Shown one piece after another: positions 29,992-30,126 of a DNA stretch of 30,126 nucleotides (position 1 is its first letter; every line of letters begins with the position of its first letter). The DNA comes from a virus: positions 1 to 30,126 of IMG/VR virus record IMGVR_UViG_3300044858_000338, one strand, 5' to 3'. The translations under genes and the position numbers were made by a program. The notes beneath the pieces are model-generated. The model had not been told where the DNA came from, ran no database searches, and was given only the letters and a program-made list of their open reading frames with translations.

Positions 29992-30126
29992 AGGTTAGTC
30001 CTGCCGCGATCCACATGATTAAGCATCATGAGGGCGTAAGGATGCGCCCTTATCGGTGTCCGGCCCTGCTATGGACGGTCGGGGTCGGCCACGTTATTGA
30101 TCCTAACCACGCCAAGGTGCCGTTTG
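29988..30126 (+). CDS. Endolysin, GH24 lysozyme (cut by window edge)
   Basis: 46 residues visible from a GTG overlapping the holin stop as GTGA. MKVSPAAIHMIKHHEGVRMR, then PYRCPALLWTVGVGH match the active-site region of T4/P22-type lysozymes. The triad E-8aa-(D/C)-5aa-T is Glu15, Cys24, Thr30, so Cys replaces the usual Asp. There is no signal-anchor start, so it should depend on the holin to reach the cell wall. The rest lies beyond the window. Confidence 0.9.
   Translation, partial: MKVSPAAIHMIKHHEGVRMRPYRCPALLWTVGVGHVIDPNHAKVPF

Noticed and set aside
1-30126. CRISPR array, insertion sequence, integrase or attachment site
   Set aside because: No regularly spaced repeats other than protein-coding ones, no transposase-like frame, and no integrase or direct-repeat pair were seen; an integrase could lie outside the window.

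Overview
The window is a contiguous piece of a tailed double-stranded DNA phage, read mostly on the + strand and cut at both ends inside genes: an ERF recombinase on the left and an endolysin on the right. The layout is that of a P22-like podovirus: large P22-type portal, scaffold, HK97-fold coat, gp4-like adaptor, gp10-like hub, Q/A-rich ejection proteins, and no tail tube or tape measure. A GH24 lysozyme and a GTA-type three-helix holin point to a Gram-negative, probably proteobacterial, host, but nothing fixes the species. No integrase, RNA polymerase or tRNA is visible, so lifestyle is open; only a Cro-like regulator is present.

Left arm (1-2210, minus strand). Early genes: ERF-family single-strand annealing protein (partial), two overlapping mini-genes, three conserved or unknown proteins. 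They form three transcription units. Each has a sigma70-type promoter with a 16-bp spacer, and in each the spacer carries the same 14-bp dyad, consensus TTWAC-CAAR-GTTAA. A fourth copy lies in the promoter of the rightward Cro-like gene at 2279, which would give a leaderless mRNA. This reads as a small regulon run by the Cro-like protein.

Intergenic 2447-2832 has no credible protein but many strong hairpins, including two GNRA tetraloops, a three-tier nested stem and a 50-nt near-perfect hairpin; it is a candidate structured RNA of unknown class.

Centre-left (2833-5095): an unknown protein, a VRR-NUC nuclease, a DUF5856 protein, a zeta-toxin-like P-loop kinase, and a 59-aa gene overlapping the end of the kinase.

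Packaging and head (5100-18388): terminase subunits, three small overlapping genes, portal, then a 1010-aa S74-chaperone tail fibre placed between portal and scaffold with small companions, then scaffold, major coat, a decoration-like protein, a DUF115/MptE-like enzyme, a C1q-like jelly-roll protein and a conserved protein with a basic RGRP tail.

Tail and ejection (18392-26663): adaptor, hub, GNAT acetyltransferase, repeat-rich ejection protein and its partners. Fibres and lysis (26660-30126): a second fibre sharing a module with the first, a polyglycine-rich adhesin-like protein, an unknown protein, two small single-span membrane proteins, a holin and the start of an E-C-T lysozyme. Most late genes abut or overlap by 1-11 nt (ATGA, GTGA, TAATG), consistent with a tightly coupled late operon.
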